DNA of 64,000 bases from Prochlorococcus sp. scB243_495L20 (GTDB taxonomy: Bacteria > Cyanobacteriota > Cyanobacteriia > PCC-6307 > Cyanobiaceae). Below, in pieces: positions 61,495 through 64,000 of the stretch (its first letter is position 1; each line of letters opens with the position of its first letter). The stretch is from positions 16,223 to 80,222 of the forward strand of contig JFLX01000116.1 in the NCBI GenBank assembly GCA_000634215.1, in the 5' to 3' direction. The notes beneath the pieces were generated by a model. That model saw only the letters and a list, made by a program, of their open reading frames with translations, was not told where the DNA came from and did not search any database. Position numbers and translations under genes: made by a program.

Positions 61495-61685
61495 TATTTC
61501 ATCTTAGTCGTAGGAAAATAGCTTTACAGTTTTTTTTAATTATTTCTTTAGCTAAAAAAATCAAATATCAATAAAAGTTTAATCTATATGAAGTTCTATA
61601 TGATTTATTCCTAGTTTTCTAGTAAATATATTATAAATGAAAATTATTTTCATTTAATTAGTTTACTTCGAAACTTTTTATCTAA
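61495..61685. promoter_or_regulatory. divergent spacer between two RHH-like genes
   Basis: This 191-bp region holds the direct repeat TCTATATGA (61583-61591 and 61595-61603, 12-bp period). It also holds a perfect 23-bp palindrome at 61634-61656 with an overlapping TATAAA. It should contain the start signals of both small genes. Confidence 0.5.
61634..61656. promoter_or_regulatory. perfect 23-bp palindrome, candidate operator
   Basis: Arms TAAATGAAAAT and ATTTTCATTTA are perfect complements around one central T. A -10-like TATAAA (61632-61637) overlaps the left arm. The 44-aa RHH-like gene begins 30 bp downstream. This geometry is what an autorepressor's operator looks like (inference). Confidence 0.6.
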
Positions 61686-61820
61686 ATGAATAAAAAAGTC
61701 TTAAGCCTAATTTTAGAAGAAAAAATTTTAAAAATCTTAAAAAAAAATGCTATTAGAGAGGGTATATCTATTGAAGAATATGTAATAAAAGTCTTAGAAG
61801 AATTTAATAATGTTAAGTGA
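61686..61820 (+). CDS. 44-aa RHH/CopG-like protein
   Basis: This short gene encodes MNKKVLSLILEEKILKILKK followed by NAIREGISIEEYVIKVLEEF. The helix, turn (REGIS) and helix layout resembles the C-terminal helices of a ribbon-helix-helix domain (compare LKxxAxxxGxSxxEYxxxxL). It overlaps the following gene by 11 bp in a different frame, a sign of translational coupling. A perfect palindrome lies 30 bp upstream. Confidence 0.6.
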   Translation: MNKKVLSLILEEKILKILKKNAIREGISIEEYVIKVLEEFNNVK

Positions 61821-62211
61821 AGAAGAAAAAATTATTCAATTAATAGATAACTTTACAACGAATGATTTTGGTGAGTTTTTGCTTGATAATGCAACGAAAG
61901 ATTTTCTCTTTATTCGCCCAAGTGGTAATCCAATAGATGCTTTGGGTTTTATTAAAATGAAAACCTCTGGTGAATTATCTTGCGTTGGATATACAGATAT
62001 TAAAAAAATTCGTAAATTAGAATTTTTATCTAATGATGTTGCTATGTGTGTTTTTACTTTGAGATCTAGTTTTGTCTACAAAGATATTCAAAATAGCGAC
62101 TTAGCTACTGTTACTACGATATTAAAGAAAATAAATAATCAATGGAAATTATCATGGATGCATAGATCATCTGGAGATTCAGACCTTTCGCTATGGGACT
62201 CATATCTGTAA
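61810..62211 (+). CDS. NTF2-like (SnoaL/DUF3804-like) protein
   Basis: This 133-aa protein has the order of a cone-shaped NTF2-like fold. An N-terminal helix (SEEEKIIQLIDNFTTNDFGEFLL) precedes strands FLFIRPSGNP and RKLEFLSNDVAMCVFTLRSSFVYK, and the C-terminal strand is NNQWKLSWMHRSS. Such proteins are small-molecule binding pockets or enzymes; I see no diagnostic active site. Its start overlaps the 44-aa RHH-like gene by 11 bp. Confidence 0.65.
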   Translation: MLSEEEKIIQLIDNFTTNDFGEFLLDNATKDFLFIRPSGNPIDALGFIKMKTSGELSCVGYTDIKKIRKLEFLSNDVAMCVFTLRSSFVYKDIQNSDLATVTTILKKINNQWKLSWMHRSSGDSDLSLWDSYL

Positions 62212-62340
62212 TTGTTACAAAAAGGATTAACCTAATTCAAAATGTTCTTTGATCAGCTTCAGCAAAAGTATTTAATATTTTAACTAGATAGCTATAAGAC
62301 TAGAAACCTAGTAAACTTAAAACTAATTGATTTCCGATTC

Positions 62341-64000
62341 TTGAGAGTTCAAAAAAATATCCCTGAAAAATTTTTTGGATTACTTTCATTTAAAAGTAAT
62401 TTTAAATTGCTTTTTATTTTTAATTTTTTAATATCTTTTTTTATATTTGACCTCGTCAAGGCAGAAAGTAATAATGCAACTTTGAATAGCAATAATGAGC
62501 TTGCAATAGATTATTTAGATTCAAGAAGTAAATTAGAAGACCTCAATCTTGATTCGGAAACTATTGAACTAATTCTTGAAAATGCGAAAAATAGAACTGA
62601 GATTGATATTGATTATTTAAATCCAAAAAATGAATTGGAGGACTACATAGTTGATACTGGAGATTCTCTATTAATAGAATTTAAAAATAAACCAAGAGGA
62701 TTAGGATTAATTGAATGGGAATATGATCCAAAAAATATATCCTATTTGAACCCAAGAAATGACCTTAGAAATTACATATTAGATGAGGGTGATACTCTAG
62801 CGATTAAATTTTTAAATACTCCGGAACTCAACGTTAACCAAACAATTGATCAGGAAGGAGAAATATATCTTTCTCGATTGAAATCAACTTACATAAAGGG
62901 TCTCAATATATATCAATTAAAAAATTTATTAGAAGAAAAATATAAAGAATTCCTTGTTGATCCTGAAATTGAGATCCGAATTTCAGGATTTAGATTCATG
63001 CGTTCTGGAATATATTCAATAAATAACGAAGGAGAGCTCATGCTCCCACTACTTAAAGAAACTTACGTTAGGGGGTTAACTACAAATGAAATATCTAATT
63101 TATTAAGTAAAAAATATTTAAATTCGGAATATATTTCTTCAGAAGTAGAAATTAGAATAGCTAACTTTAAACCTCAAAGAATCTTAATGACTGGCGAAAT
63201 AAGAAATCCTGGAATCTATAAATTCGCAGGTTATAGCTCTGGAGAATTTCTTGCAGTAGAAAATATTAATGATGATACTTCTCAAAAAGGAGAAATGGAA
63301 AATGATACTGAAGACTCTATTTCAAAAGAAATTGATGGAGATAATATGCCTAAAGGGCAATTGAATAGAAGGGAATCAAATGCATCTTTAAATCAAATTT
63401 CGCAGAATAATAATACAAGGCAAAGTTTTCAAATAAAACGCCCATCTGAAAATTTCACTACTATTTCTAATGCAATTAGAAGAGCCGGAGGAATAACTTC
63501 TAAAACTGATTTGTCTCGCATCGAAATTATAAGAGATATTCCTATTGGAAAAGGAGGTGGAAAACAAAGAGCAGTAGTCGACTTTACTTCTTTTCTAAAT
63601 GAAAGTGATCCTACTAACGATATTAGATTATTTGACGGAGATAGAATATTTTTACCAAAGCTTGCAACAGCTTCTTCTGATATCATCCCAAAATCAATCC
63701 TAACCGGTCTTTCTCCAAGATTTATAACAGTAGATATTTTTGGTAGAGTCGAAAATCCTGGAACTGTAAAATTACCTTTAGAAGCTGCATTATCAGATGC
63801 AATTAATTTAACTGGACCGATAAGACCTCTATCAGGAAAAATTGTTTTAATAAGGTATAACAAAGATGGAACAATTTTAAACAAAAATATTTCTTATTCT
63901 GCTAGAGCAAAAAAAGGTTCAAAAAGGAATCCTTTTGTAAAACAAGGGGATTTAATATCTGTTAAAAATAGTTTATTAGGAAAAACTACAGGCGTTATTA
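62341..64000 (+). CDS. Wza-like polysaccharide export protein, partial (3' end beyond the window)
   Basis: This open frame of at least 553 codons begins with TTG at 62341; an in-frame stop lies at 62281-62283 and no ATG is near. A signal peptide spans residues 1-41 (hydrophobic 23-36, likely cleaved after VKA). Three degenerate (D/S)YL-x-R/K-N-L modules follow at about 57, 91 and 134. Poly-export and SLBB-type segments come next: NVNQTIDQEGEIYL, RILMTGEIRNPGIYKF and DIFGRVENPGTVKLP. Family members form the outer-membrane or periplasmic channel for capsule and O-antigen export. Confidence 0.85.
   Translation, partial: MRVQKNIPEKFFGLLSFKSNFKLLFIFNFLISFFIFDLVKAESNNATLNSNNELAIDYLDSRSKLEDLNLDSETIELILENAKNRTEIDIDYLNPKNELEDYIVDTGDSLLIEFKNKPRGLGLIEWEYDPKNISYLNPRNDLRNYILDEGDTLAIKFLNTPELNVNQTIDQEGEIYLSRLKSTYIKGLNIYQLKNLLEEKYKEFLVDPEIEIRISGFRFMRSGIYSINNEGELMLPLLKETYVRGLTTNEISNLLSKKYLNSEYISSEVEIRIANFKPQRILMTGEIRNPGIYKFAGYSSGEFLAVENINDDTSQKGEMENDTEDSISKEIDGDNMPKGQLNRRESNASLNQISQNNNTRQSFQIKRPSENFTTISNAIRRAGGITSKTDLSRIEIIRDIPIGKGGGKQRAVVDFTSFLNESDPTNDIRLFDGDRIFLPKLATASSDIIPKSILTGLSPRFITVDIFGRVENPGTVKLPLEAALSDAINLTGPIRPLSGKIVLIRYNKDGTILNKNISYSARAKKGSKRNPFVKQGDLISVKNSLLGKTTGVI

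Noticed and set aside
63429..63884. 151-codon minus-strand frame at the right end
   Set aside because: It is antisense to the polysaccharide export gene, whose plus-strand translation has clear SLBB-like motifs and a signal peptide.

Overview
The window is a stretch of an AT-rich picocyanobacterial chromosome, best explained as a high-light-adapted Prochlorococcus (inference). The grounds are the split RNA polymerase genes rpoB/rpoC1/rpoC2, photosystem I genes psaA, psaB, psaI and psaL, a one-helix high-light-inducible protein, a ferredoxin-type glutamate synthase, a cyanobacterial MPBQ methyltransferase, DapL, very short intergenic gaps and strongly A/T-biased codons. Most of the window is core genome. 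One tRNA gene is present. I saw no rRNA, CRISPR array, transposase or prophage.

Layout: 0-5.6 kb holds a J-domain gene (cut by the window edge), rsmG, a tight minus-strand operon (DUF2997 protein, Ycf35, ferredoxin, aldo/keto reductase), a HEAT-repeat protein, a 41-aa membrane peptide, rlmN and an hli gene. 5.6-16.3 kb is the minus-strand block rpsT-tatD-rpoB-rpoC1-rpoC2. 16.4-25.7 kb has hisD, rpiA, a DegP/HtrA protease and the rimP-nusA-ylxR-infB translation/transcription cluster. The infB gene carries an in-frame 108-bp tandem repeat. 25.7-30.3 kb starts with tRNA-Thr(CGU), followed by two glycosyltransferases and a B12-binding-type radical SAM protein. 30.3-37.5 kb has clpS, dapL, rne, rnhB, pheA, an MPBQ methyltransferase and a LON-domain protein. 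37.6-42.3 kb is the str operon (rpsL, rpsG, fusA, tuf, rpsJ) on the minus strand. 42.5-48.3 kb has the Fd-GOGAT gene, a YciI-like gene and lipA.

48.3-51.1 kb is a small accessory patch. It holds a resolvase-like protein whose nucleophile serine is replaced, a 70-aa partner, and a divergent pair of cell-wall genes (serine beta-lactamase-like and NlpC/P60) whose start codons are only 3 bp apart. 51.2-58.0 kb is the photosystem I region (psaI-psaL, a GtrB-type glycosyltransferase, psaA-psaB with a clear terminator). 58.4-61.1 kb has a CbiG-CobJ fusion and a HAD phosphatase. From 61.1 kb the sequence becomes accessory: short tandem repeats, two small ribbon-helix-helix-like genes, a perfect 23-bp palindrome that looks like an operator, an NTF2-like gene, and the start of a Wza-type polysaccharide export gene that runs off the right edge. 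This looks like the edge of a surface-polysaccharide island.

The observations most worth following are: (1) the palindrome overlapping the promoter of the coupled 44-aa/133-aa gene pair; (2) a 17-bp long-range inverted repeat in the rne 5' leader; (3) the substituted resolvase with its partner gene and a nearby dyad; (4) the Ycf35/DUF2997/ferredoxin/aldo-keto reductase operon; (5) the 3-bp divergent cell-wall pair. Translations, motif positions and repeats were read directly from the sequence. Family names come from recalled family knowledge and were not searched.
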